A model generated the notes under the pieces. The model was given only the letters and a program-made list of their open reading frames with translations. It made no database searches and was not told the DNA's origin. From Actinoallomurus sp050942425 (GTDB lineage Bacteria; Actinomycetota; Actinomycetes; Streptosporangiales; Streptosporangiaceae): DNA of 64,000 nt. Positions 15,583 to 23,321 of the stretch are shown here, in pieces (position 1 is the stretch's first letter; every line of letters begins with the position of its first letter). The stretch covers positions 3,534,001 to 3,598,000 of the forward strand of contig NZ_CP192063.1 in assembly GCF_050942425.1 (NCBI RefSeq), given 5' to 3'. A program made the translations under genes and the position numbers.

Positions 15583-16303
15583 GATCAAGGACATCCACGT
15601 TTACTACGGCAAGATCGCGGCGCTCAAGGGCGTGTCCGTGGAGGTCGACGAGGGCGAGGTCGTCACGCTGATCGGCGCGAACGGCGCCGGCAAGACGACG
15701 ACGCTGAAGACGATCTCGGGGCTGCGTCCGCTGACGCGCGGCAAGATCCTGTTCAACGGCAAGGACATCAGCAAGGTGCCGGGGCACAAGCGGGTGCTGA
15801 TGGGCATCGGGCAGTCGCCCGAGGGCCGTGGCATCTTCCCCGGTATGACGGTCGTCGAGAACCTCTACATGGGCGCGTTCGCGCGCAAGGACGAGGTGGA
15901 GAAGGACCTCCAGGAGGTCTACGACCTGTTCCCGCGGCTCGCCGAGCGCAAGAACCAGGCGGGCGGCACGATGTCCGGCGGTGAGCAGCAGATGCTGGCG
16001 ATCGGCCGGGCGCTGATGACCAAGCCGAGGGTGCTGCTGCTGGACGAGCCGTCGATGGGTCTGGCGCCGAAGCTGATCCAGCAGATCTTCGAGATCATCA
16101 CGGAGATCAACCGGCGGGGCACGACGGTGCTGCTGGTGGAGCAGAACGCCCAGCAGGCGCTGCAGGTCGCGCACCGCGCGTACGTCCTGGAGACCGGCAG
16201 GGTGGTCAAGTCCGCGGAGGCGAGCGCGCTGCTGGACGACCCGCAGGTGCGCGCGGCGTACCTGGGTGGCGGCGCGGAGGCGGCCGCCGGTCCGAGCGAC
16301 TGA
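15572..16303 (+). CDS. livF: Branched-chain amino acid ABC transporter ATP-binding protein LivF
   Basis: A 243-residue second ATPase. Walker A is GANGAGKTT, the signature is MSGGEQQMLAIGRAL, Walker B is VLLLDEPSMGLAP, and the switch block is VLLVEQNAQQAL. The ATG at 15572 overlaps livG by 11 bases, leaving the LLEIKDIHVYYG start intact. It is the last gene of the operon; a 12-bp hairpin (16315-16350) follows and is shared with the convergent lipoprotein gene. Confidence 0.96.
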   Translation: MLLEIKDIHVYYGKIAALKGVSVEVDEGEVVTLIGANGAGKTTTLKTISGLRPLTRGKILFNGKDISKVPGHKRVLMGIGQSPEGRGIFPGMTVVENLYMGAFARKDEVEKDLQEVYDLFPRLAERKNQAGGTMSGGEQQMLAIGRALMTKPRVLLLDEPSMGLAPKLIQQIFEIITEINRRGTTVLLVEQNAQQALQVAHRAYVLETGRVVKSAEASALLDDPQVRAAYLGGGAEAAAGPSD

Positions 16304-16314
16304 GGTCCCCGTCC

Positions 16315-16350
16315 GGGGGGTGGTGGCTCGCGCTGCGGGCCGCCACCCCC
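16315..16350. terminator. Bidirectional hairpin between livF and the lipoprotein gene
   Basis: gggggtggtggc (16316-16327) pairs with gccgccaccccc (16339-16350), 12 bp with one G-U-type position and an 11-base loop. It lies between convergent stop codons at 16303 and 16354. Confidence 0.65.
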
Positions 16351-16353
16351 TGT

Positions 16354-16917
16354 TCACGTTAGGGGGATGTCGACGGGGTTCTTGGCGCCGGCCACGGCGG
16401 CGCCCTTGAGCTGGTCGGCGAGCTTGGACGAGGAGGGGTCGCCGTAGACGCGCAGGGCCTTGACGCGGCTGTTGGCGGGCACGTCGAACCACAGGTCGAA
16501 GGCGCACATCTCCTGGGAGGCGATGGTCTGCACGCCGTTGGGTGCGCGGGAGATCTGCATGGCGTCGTAGCTGGGGGCGTGGGTGGTGCCGTCGGCGGTG
16601 ACGAGGAGCTGCTTGACGGGGTTGAAGTCATGGCGTTCGCGGCCATGGTTGACCATGAGGAGGCGTACGCGGACGAACTGGCCATGGGGGATCCAGCTGC
16701 CGTGTGAGCCGATGACCTCGGGGATCTTGGCGCGGAGCCCGATCGCGGTGTAGGTGACCTCGCCGATGATGGCGGTCTTGCCGCTCAGCGCCTGCTCGTG
16801 CTCGGGAAGCGGCTGGGGCGGGATGTGGTAGTCGCGGTCGGGGTGGCCGCAGCCCGCGGCGGCCAGGGCCAGCGCGGTGAGGAGCGTCACGCGGAGTGTG
16901 ATCGCGAATGGGCGCAC
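16354..16917 (-). CDS. Putative lipoprotein of unknown function
   Basis: A 187-residue exported protein: signal peptide with lipobox LALAAAGC (Cys about residue 23), then an all-beta domain with FVRVRLLMVNHGRERHDF and EMCAFDLWFDVPA. This resembles the immunoglobulin-like DUF4352 (Telomeric_repeat-binding-factor-like) extracellular domains of actinobacterial lipoproteins, but I cannot assign it firmly. It converges on livF and shares the terminator hairpin. There is no operon partner, so the role is unknown, probably membrane-anchored outside the cell. Confidence 0.75.
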   Translation of the reverse strand: MRPFAITLRVTLLTALALAAAGCGHPDRDYHIPPQPLPEHEQALSGKTAIIGEVTYTAIGLRAKIPEVIGSHGSWIPHGQFVRVRLLMVNHGRERHDFNPVKQLLVTADGTTHAPSYDAMQISRAPNGVQTIASQEMCAFDLWFDVPANSRVKALRVYGDPSSSKLADQLKGAAVAGAKNPVDIPLT

Positions 16918-17173
16918 AGCGCGACGGTAGGGGCGGCGGCGGCCGCGCGAAAGACCCTGTGGCCGACGCGTAGAGCGCCTGTGGCCGAATCGAGACCGGG
17001 AACGACGATGAGCCCGGAGCGCCTTTGGTGCCGTCCGGCCCGGCGGCCCGTGCAGGCCTTCCCCGGCCCTGCACGGGGGGGGATCGGGTCGTACGTTTTC
17101 TACTCAGCGCTCCGGGCTCTTGCCCTACAACGGTAGCGAGACTGGAGTGACTGGTGCAAAAGATGTGAGAAAT

Positions 17174-17593
17174 CTATTCGCGTTCGCGGATGGCGCAGGT
17201 GAGTCTGGCGGTGCAGACGCGGCGGCCTTGTTCGTCGGTGATGACGATCTCGTAGCTGGCCAGCGTGCGTCCGCCGTGCAGGCGGGTGGCGACGGCGGTG
17301 ACGTGTCCGCTGGTGGCGGCGCGGTGATGGGTCGCGTTGATCTCGATGCCGAGGGCGATGCGATCGGGTCCGGCGTGCAGGGCCGCGCCGACGGAGCCGG
17401 TGGACTCGGCCAGCACGCAGGAGGCGCCGCCGTGCAGGACGCCGTACGGCTGGGTGTTGCCCTTGACGGGCATGCGGGCCACGACGCGCTCGGGGCTCGC
17501 CTCGAGGAGCTCGACGCCCATCGCCGTGGCGAGGTCGCCGCGCGGTTCGATGCCGCCGAGATCGTTCACGGGGCCGCCGTCGGCGCTGCTCAT
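17174..17593 (-). CDS. PaaI-family hotdog-fold thioesterase
   Basis: A 139-residue hotdog thioesterase, likely acting on aromatic or other acyl-CoA thioesters. The helix motif NTQPYGVLHGGASCVLAEST contains the HGG loop with the usual downstream acid, followed by the strands HHRAATSGHVTAVATRLH and ASYEIVITDEQGRRVC. The length is typical of a single hotdog domain, which functions as a tetramer. It is divergent from polA with 53 bases between start codons. The same gene commonly lies beside polA in actinobacteria. Substrate not determinable. Confidence 0.88.
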   Translation of the reverse strand: MSSADGGPVNDLGGIEPRGDLATAMGVELLEASPERVVARMPVKGNTQPYGVLHGGASCVLAESTGSVGAALHAGPDRIALGIEINATHHRAATSGHVTAVATRLHGGRTLASYEIVITDEQGRRVCTARLTCAIRERE

Positions 17594-17634
17594 GAAACCT
17601 CCATCACGTGCGTGGAACTGTCGTAGCGGAAGAC

Positions 17635-17640
17635 TAGGCT
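17635..17640 (+). promoter_or_regulatory. -10 box of polA (leaderless)
   Basis: TAGGCT ends 6 bases before the GTG at 17647. No ribosome binding site is present upstream of the start codon. Confidence 0.55.
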
Positions 17641-17646
17641 GCTGGC

Positions 17647-20340
17647 GTGGTGACGACGGAAGCGACCTCTGAAAACGCGCGCCTGCTGCTCCTGGACGGG
17701 CATTCCCTGGCCTACCGGGCGTTCTTCGCGCTGCCCATCGAGAACTTCTCGACCACGACGGGTCAGCCGACCAACGCGGTGTACGGCTTCACGTCGATGT
17801 TGATCAATGTGCTGCGCGACGAGGGGCCCACCCATGTCGTGGTGTGCTTCGACCGGTCCGAGCCGACGTTCCGGCACGAGACCTACGTCGAGTACAAGGC
17901 GAACCGGCGGGAGACGCCGGACGACTTCCGCAGCCAGATCAGCCTGATCTTCGAGGTGCTCGACGCGCTGCGCATCCCGCGGCTGTCCGTCGCGGGCTAC
18001 GAAGCCGACGACCTGATCGCCACGCTCGCCACGCAGGCCGTCGAGCAGGGCATGGACGTGTCGATCGTCAGCGGCGACCGTGACGCCTTCCAGCTCGTCG
18101 GCCCGCACTGCACGGTGCTGTACCCGCGCAAGGGCGTGTCCGACCTGGCCCGGATGACGCCCGAGGCGGTCGAGGAGAAGTACGGCGTGCCGCCGGAGCG
18201 GCACCGGATGCTGACCGCCCTGGTGGGGGAGACCAGCGACAATCTGCCGGGCGTGCCGGGCGTGGGCCCGAAGACCGCCGCGAAGTGGATCACCAAGTAC
18301 GACGGGCTCGACGGCGTGATCGAGCACGTCGAGGAGATCACGGGCAAGGCCGGGGCGAGCCTGCGCGAGCACCTCGGCGAGGTCATGCGCAACTACCAGG
18401 TCAACGAGCTGGTCCGCGACGTGCCGCTCGACGCGGCGCCGACGGAGCTGGTGATCGGGCAGTGGGACCGCGACGAGATCCACACCCTGTTCGACACCCT
18501 GCAGTTCCGGGTGCTGCGGGAGCGGCTGTACGCCACGCTGTCGGCGGTCGAGCCGGAGGCCGAGGAGGGCTTCGAGGTCGAGATGGCCCGGCCGGGGCCG
18601 GGCGAGGTCGCCGCGTGGCTGGAGGAGCACGCCGCCGGGGAGGGCCGGGTCGGGGTCGCGGTCACCGGCACGTGGGGTCGGGGCACCGGCGACATCACCG
18701 GCATCGCGCTGGCCACCCAGTCCGGCGCGGGCGCCTTCATCGACCCAGTGGAGCTGCCGGAGGACGACGAGCGGGCGCTCGCCGCGTGGCTGGCCGACCC
18801 GAAGCGGCCGAAGGCCGTGCACGACGCCAAGGGCCCGATGCTGGCGTTCGCCGCGCGCGGGATGCGCCTCGACGGCGTGACCAGTGACACGGCCCTGGCC
18901 GCCTACCTCGCGCTGCCCGGCCAGCGCTCCTTCGACCTGGGCGATCTGGTCCTGCGCTACCTCCACCGGGAGCTGCGCAAGGAGGCCGACGACGGCGGCC
19001 AGCTGACCATCGACGGCTCCGGCGAGCAGGAGGCCGCCTTCGACCTGGTCGTACGGGCGCGGGCGGTCGTCGACCTCGCCGAGGCGCTCGACGCGGACCT
19101 GGAGCGGCGGGGCGCGACCCGGCTGCTGCAGGAGGTGGAGCTGCCCCTCGTGGACGTCCTGGCGGGCCTGGAGCGCGTCGGTGTGGCCCTGGACATCGAC
19201 TACCTGGCCAAGCTGTCGGCGACGTTCGGCGCCGAGGTCAAGGCGATGGAGGAGGCCGCCTGGGAGGCGATCGGGCACGAGTTCAACCTCGGGTCGCCCA
19301 AGCAGATCCAGCAGGTGCTGTTCGACGAGTTGGAGCTGCCGAAGACGCGCCGCACCAAGACCGGCTACACCACCGACTCCGACGCGCTGACGAGCCTGTT
19401 CGCCCAGACCGCCCACCCGGTGCTGGAGCACCTGCTGCGGCACCGCGAGGTGGCCAAGCTCAAGAGCATGGTCGACTCGCTGATCCCGATGGCCGATGAT
19501 GACGGGCGCATCCACACGACGTTCGGGCAGATGGTCGCGGCCACCGGGCGGCTGTCCTCGGCCGACCCCAACCTGCAGAACATCCCGATCCGCACGGCCG
19601 AGGGCCGGCAGATCCGCGAGGGGTTCATGGTCGGGGAGGGCTACGACTGCCTGCTCACCGCCGACTACAGCCAGATCGAGCTGCGGATCATGGCGCACCT
19701 GTCGGAGGACGCCGCGCTGATCGACGCGTTCGGGTCCGGCGCGGACTTCCACACGATCACGGCGTCGCGGGTGTTCGGGCTGCCGCCCGAGCAGATCGAC
19801 GGCGAGCTGCGGTCGCGGATCAAGGCGATGAACTACGGCCTGGCGTACGGCCTGTCGGCGTTCGGGCTGGCACAGCAGCTGCGGATCACGCCCGACGAGG
19901 CGCGGGCGCTCATGGCGGAGTACTTCGAGCAGTTCGGCGGGGTCCGCGACTACCTGCAGGACATCGTGGTCAAGGCCCGGCAGGACGGCTACACCGAGAC
20001 GATCATGGGGCGGCGGCGCTACCTGCCGGACCTGACGTCGGACAACCGGCAGCGGCGGGAGATGGCCGAGCGGATGGCGCTGAACGCGCCGATCCAGGGG
20101 TCGGCGGCCGACATCATCAAGGTCGCGATGCTGGGCGTCGACCGGGCGATGCGCGCGGCCGACCTGCGGTCGCGGATGCTGCTGCAGGTCCACGATGAGC
20201 TGATCTTCGAGGTGGCGTCCGGCGAGCTGGACGCGCTGCGGGCCCTCGTACGCGAGCAGATGTCCGGCGCGTACGACCTGCGCGTGCCCCTCGACGTCTC
20301 GATGGGCACCGGCCGCACCTGGCAGGACGCCGGCCACTGA
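17647..20340 (+). CDS. polA: DNA polymerase I
   Basis: An 897-residue polymerase for repair and Okazaki-fragment maturation. Residues 1-310 are the 5' nuclease domain: LLLDGHSLAYRAFFAL, YEADDLIATLA, SGDRDAFQLV and the helix-hairpin-helix GVPGVGPKTAAKW. Residues about 325-510 are a 3'-5' exonuclease-like domain that lacks the usual DxE catalytic set, as in other actinobacteria, so proofreading is probably absent. The C-terminal polymerase has motif A DYSQIELR, motif B in RSRIKAMNYGLAYGLS, and motif C LLQVHDELIFE. The GTG start follows a TAGGCT box at leaderless spacing. Confidence 0.97.
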   Translation: MVTTEATSENARLLLLDGHSLAYRAFFALPIENFSTTTGQPTNAVYGFTSMLINVLRDEGPTHVVVCFDRSEPTFRHETYVEYKANRRETPDDFRSQISLIFEVLDALRIPRLSVAGYEADDLIATLATQAVEQGMDVSIVSGDRDAFQLVGPHCTVLYPRKGVSDLARMTPEAVEEKYGVPPERHRMLTALVGETSDNLPGVPGVGPKTAAKWITKYDGLDGVIEHVEEITGKAGASLREHLGEVMRNYQVNELVRDVPLDAAPTELVIGQWDRDEIHTLFDTLQFRVLRERLYATLSAVEPEAEEGFEVEMARPGPGEVAAWLEEHAAGEGRVGVAVTGTWGRGTGDITGIALATQSGAGAFIDPVELPEDDERALAAWLADPKRPKAVHDAKGPMLAFAARGMRLDGVTSDTALAAYLALPGQRSFDLGDLVLRYLHRELRKEADDGGQLTIDGSGEQEAAFDLVVRARAVVDLAEALDADLERRGATRLLQEVELPLVDVLAGLERVGVALDIDYLAKLSATFGAEVKAMEEAAWEAIGHEFNLGSPKQIQQVLFDELELPKTRRTKTGYTTDSDALTSLFAQTAHPVLEHLLRHREVAKLKSMVDSLIPMADDDGRIHTTFGQMVAATGRLSSADPNLQNIPIRTAEGRQIREGFMVGEGYDCLLTADYSQIELRIMAHLSEDAALIDAFGSGADFHTITASRVFGLPPEQIDGELRSRIKAMNYGLAYGLSAFGLAQQLRITPDEARALMAEYFEQFGGVRDYLQDIVVKARQDGYTETIMGRRRYLPDLTSDNRQRREMAERMALNAPIQGSAADIIKVAMLGVDRAMRAADLRSRMLLQVHDELIFEVASGELDALRALVREQMSGAYDLRVPLDVSMGTGRTWQDAGH

Positions 20341-20369
20341 GCGCGGGCCGCTCCGCGGCGGACCGGTAC

Positions 20370-20476
20370 GGAGTTCGGGTGGGTCCCCCGGAGGCGGTTG
20401 CAAGATCCGGTGAGCGGGAAGTAACGGTGCGCACGGTCTCATAGATCGTCGTGGGCCCGAACTCCTGGGGGGACCC
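20370..20476 (+). promoter_or_regulatory. Candidate pseudoknot or switch masking the deacetylase start
   Basis: Segment A (20370-20379, ggagttcggg) is fully complementary to A' (20456-20465, cccgaactcc). Segment B (20381-20389, gggtccccc) is fully complementary to B' (20468-20476, gggggaccc). The order A-B-A'-B' is that of a pseudoknot. B' contains the G-rich ribosome binding site and directly abuts the GTG at 20477, so pairing with B would hide it. Confidence 0.45.
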
Positions 20477-21610
20477 GTGCCGCACCTTCACCGACTCGCC
20501 GCCTTCCTGATCGCCGCCGCCGTGGCCGTCGGCCTGCTACTGCCGTCGGCAGGGCATGGCGGCCGCGCGCCCAAGGCGAACGCGCGCCGCATGGGCTCCG
20601 AGGTGGCCGCTTCGACGGCGTCGCCGGCGCGCGGCACCGGCCGGGGCCGCCGGGCGGTGGCGCCGCCGAGCCCGGCCGCCGCGCCGCCGAGTCCGGCGTT
20701 CGATCACGCGAAGGCGGCCGCGGCGGCACGCGCCGTCGGCGCCAACGAGCTCGGCCAGGTCCCGATCCTGATGATCCACCGGGTGCTGGCCAAGCCGCTG
20801 GTGTCCCTGGACCGCACGCCCGCGCAGCTGTACGCGGAGTTCACCCGGCTGGCGCAGGAGGGCTACGTGCCCGTGACGGCGTCGGAGTTCGCCACGGGCC
20901 GGATGAACGTTCCGGCCGGCCGGCATCCGGTCGTGCTGACCTTCGACGACGGCTCGCCGACCCACGTGGCGTTCGACGCGGCCGGGAATCCGGCGCCCGA
21001 CACCGCGGTCGGGGTGATCGAGCGGGTGGCCCGGGAGCACCCGGGGTTCCGGCCGGTCGCGACGTTCTTCGTCAACGCCGATCCGTTCGCGCTGGGGGAC
21101 CGGGCGGCGGGCGCGATGCACTGGCTGGTCCAGCGCGGGTACGAGGTCGCCAACCACACCACCCACCACCTGGACATGACCGGGATGAGCCACGGCGCGG
21201 TGGCCAAGGAGATCGGCACCGACCAGAAGATGATCATGGATGCGACGGGTGTCCCGGCGGTGACGTTCGCCTTCCCCTTCGGGGCGCCGGCGCGGCTGGC
21301 GTGGGCCGAGCACGGTGAGGCGGGCGGAGCCCAGTGGAACTTCCGAGGAATGTTCCTCGCCGGGTGGCGTCCGGCCGACTCGCCCTTCACGAAGGACTAT
21401 GATCCTCGGCAGATCCCGCGGATCCGCGACGACGGCCGGATAAGGGAAGACGACTGTCGGCAGTTCTGCTCGATCGCCTGGCTCGACTGGCTGGCCCGCA
21501 ATCCGGACAAGCGCTACACATCCGACGGGGATCCAGCCACGGTGGCCTTCCCGCAGGCTAAGATGATCTATCTTGCCAAGGGAGTCGGCGACCACGCGTG
21601 CCCCTACTGA
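20477..21610 (+). CDS. Secreted polysaccharide deacetylase (NodB homology)
   Basis: A 377-residue exported enzyme predicted to remove acetyl groups from peptidoglycan, chitin or another surface glycan. The signal peptide covers residues 1-27 (LAAFLIAAAVAVGLLLP). A low-complexity Ala/Pro linker runs to about 80, and the NodB domain covers about 90-300. Motif 1 is VVLTFDDGS (catalytic base and metal Asp) and motif 2 is ANHTTHHLDM (metal histidines). The GTG at 20477 opens directly on the signal peptide. The upstream region has mutually exclusive pairings that could hide the ribosome binding site. Confidence 0.88.
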   Translation: MPHLHRLAAFLIAAAVAVGLLLPSAGHGGRAPKANARRMGSEVAASTASPARGTGRGRRAVAPPSPAAAPPSPAFDHAKAAAAARAVGANELGQVPILMIHRVLAKPLVSLDRTPAQLYAEFTRLAQEGYVPVTASEFATGRMNVPAGRHPVVLTFDDGSPTHVAFDAAGNPAPDTAVGVIERVAREHPGFRPVATFFVNADPFALGDRAAGAMHWLVQRGYEVANHTTHHLDMTGMSHGAVAKEIGTDQKMIMDATGVPAVTFAFPFGAPARLAWAEHGEAGGAQWNFRGMFLAGWRPADSPFTKDYDPRQIPRIRDDGRIREDDCRQFCSIAWLDWLARNPDKRYTSDGDPATVAFPQAKMIYLAKGVGDHACPY

Positions 21611-21622
21611 GCGTCCGTGAGA

Positions 21623-21652
21623 TTGACCGCACCCGCTATGGTCCCATATTCT
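21623..21652 (+). promoter_or_regulatory. Strong sigma70-type promoter of rpsA
   Basis: TTGACC (21623-21628), an 18-base spacer and TATTCT (21647-21652), the best consensus promoter in the window. The start would be near 21659, giving an untranslated leader of about 160 bases before rpsA. Confidence 0.7.
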
Positions 21653-21817
21653 GATCGCTGCGCTGTGGGCCTGCGCGCGCCTCGGACAGAGCAGGCTCGC
21701 GCTCGGTCACGTCGACATCGGTATGGTCACGCCGCCGGTTCATCGGCAGGGACGGATAACTGGCCCTCCGCGCAGCACAGGCAACTACGCATGTCCGTAC
21801 CCGGAGCCATCCCACAC

Positions 21818-23281
21818 ATGACGAGCAGCACCGAGGCCACCTCGAGTACCCCGCAGGTAGCGGTCAACGACATCGGGTCCGAGGAAGCCTTCCTCGCGGC
21901 GATCGACGAGACCATCAAGTACTTCAACGACGGCGACATTGTCGAGGGCACTGTCGTCAAGGTCGATCGAGACGAGGTCTTGCTCGACATCGGCTACAAG
22001 ACCGAGGGCGTCATTCCCTCGCGTGAGCTCTCGATCAAGCACGATGTCGACCCGAACGAGGTCGTCAAGGTCGGAGACCACGTCGAGGCCCTTGTTCTCC
22101 AGAAGGAGGACAAGGAAGGTCGTCTGATCCTGTCCAAGAAGCGCGCCCAGTACGAGCGCGCCTGGGGCACGATCGAGAAGATCAAGGACGAGGACGGCAT
22201 CGTCACCGGTACCGTCATCGAGGTCGTCAAGGGCGGCCTCATCCTCGACATCGGCCTGCGCGGCTTCCTTCCCGCGTCGCTGGTGGAGATGCGCCGGGTT
22301 CGCGACCTTCAGCCGTACGTCGGCCGGGAGCTCGAAGCCAAGATCATAGAGCTGGACAAGAACCGCAACAACGTGGTCCTGTCCCGCCGTGCCTGGCTGG
22401 AGCAGACCCAGAGCGAGGTCCGCCAGACCTTCCTCAACACCCTCCAGAAGGGCCAGGTCCGCAAGGGCGTCGTGTCCAGCATCGTCAACTTCGGTGCGTT
22501 CGTCGACCTCGGCGGCGTGGACGGTCTGGTGCACGTCTCCGAGCTGTCCTGGAAGCACATCGACCACCCCTCCGAGGTCGTCGAGGTCGGCCAGGAGGTC
22601 ACGGTCGAGGTCCTCGACGTCGACATGGAGCGCGAGCGGGTCTCGCTGTCGCTCAAGGCGACGCAGGAGGACCCCTGGCAGCAGTTCGCCCGCACCCACC
22701 AGATCGGCCAGGTCGTTCCGGGCCGGGTCACCAAGCTGGTGCCGTTCGGCGCGTTCGTGCGGGTCGAGGAGGGCATCGAGGGTCTGGTGCACATCTCCGA
22801 GCTGGCCGAGCGCCACGTGGAGATCCCCGAGCAGGTCGTCCAGGTCGGCGACGAGATCTTCGTCAAGATCATCGACATCGACCTCGACCGGCGCCGCATC
22901 AGCCTCTCGCTGAAGCAGGCCAACGAGACCGGCGGGACGTTCACCGACGAGGAGTTCGACCCGACGCTCTACGGCATGCCCGCCGAGTACGACGAGCAGG
23001 GGAACTACAAGTACCCCGAGGGCTTCGACTCGGAGACCGGCGACTGGCTCGAGGGCTTCGACGAGCAGCGGGAGACCTGGGAGCGGCAGTACGCCGAGGC
23101 CCGCACCCGCTTCGACGCCCACAAGAAGCAGGTCGAGGAGGCCCGCCGCGCCGAGGCCGAGGCGGCCGGCCCGCAGTCGTACAACACCGAGCAGCCTCAG
23201 GGCGGTGAGACCGGCGGTGCCCTCGCTTCCGACGAGGCGCTCGCGGCGCTCCGCGAGAAGCTGTCCGGCGGCCAGGAGTAA
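21818..23281 (+). CDS. rpsA: 30S ribosomal protein S1
   Basis: A 487-residue S1 protein, the mRNA-binding protein of the small subunit. It has four S1/OB repeats: FNDGDIVEGTVVKVDRDEVLLDIG (about residues 34-105), IVTGTVIEVVKGGLILDIGLRGFLP, VRKGVVSSIVNFGAFVDLGGVDGLVHVSELS and IGQVVPGRVTKLVPFGAFVRVEEGIEGLVHISELA. An acidic, Gln-rich tail follows. Actinobacterial S1 proteins have four rather than six repeats. The ATG at 21818 aligns with mycobacterial RpsA (PQVAVNDIGS close to the start); an ATG at 21791 is also in frame. A leader of about 160 bases precedes it, which leaves room for S1 autoregulation. Confidence 0.96.
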   Translation: MTSSTEATSSTPQVAVNDIGSEEAFLAAIDETIKYFNDGDIVEGTVVKVDRDEVLLDIGYKTEGVIPSRELSIKHDVDPNEVVKVGDHVEALVLQKEDKEGRLILSKKRAQYERAWGTIEKIKDEDGIVTGTVIEVVKGGLILDIGLRGFLPASLVEMRRVRDLQPYVGRELEAKIIELDKNRNNVVLSRRAWLEQTQSEVRQTFLNTLQKGQVRKGVVSSIVNFGAFVDLGGVDGLVHVSELSWKHIDHPSEVVEVGQEVTVEVLDVDMERERVSLSLKATQEDPWQQFARTHQIGQVVPGRVTKLVPFGAFVRVEEGIEGLVHISELAERHVEIPEQVVQVGDEIFVKIIDIDLDRRRISLSLKQANETGGTFTDEEFDPTLYGMPAEYDEQGNYKYPEGFDSETGDWLEGFDEQRETWERQYAEARTRFDAHKKQVEEARRAEAEAAGPQSYNTEQPQGGETGGALASDEALAALREKLSGGQE

Positions 23282-23321
23282 GACGACAATCAAATAACGG
23301 CGAGGAGTAGAAGACCACGTT

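Noticed and set aside
17048..17076. 9-bp inverted repeat ccgtgcagg/cctgcacgg as a terminator of the PaaI gene
   Set aside because: It lies about 100 bases downstream of the gene with an 11-base loop and no T tract, and it may equally be part of the upstream region of the lipoprotein gene.
17590..20442. Long open frames opposite polA, rpsA, pyk, uvrB and the PKS
   Set aside because: They mirror the GC-rich third-position bias of the real genes, have Arg/Pro/Gly-rich or Asp/Val/Leu-rich nonsense composition and no recognisable domains.
20391..20476. c-di-AMP (ydaO) riboswitch before the polysaccharide deacetylase
   Set aside because: A G-rich gggggaccc end is reminiscent of it, but the conserved core is not recognisable and the element would run into the start codon.
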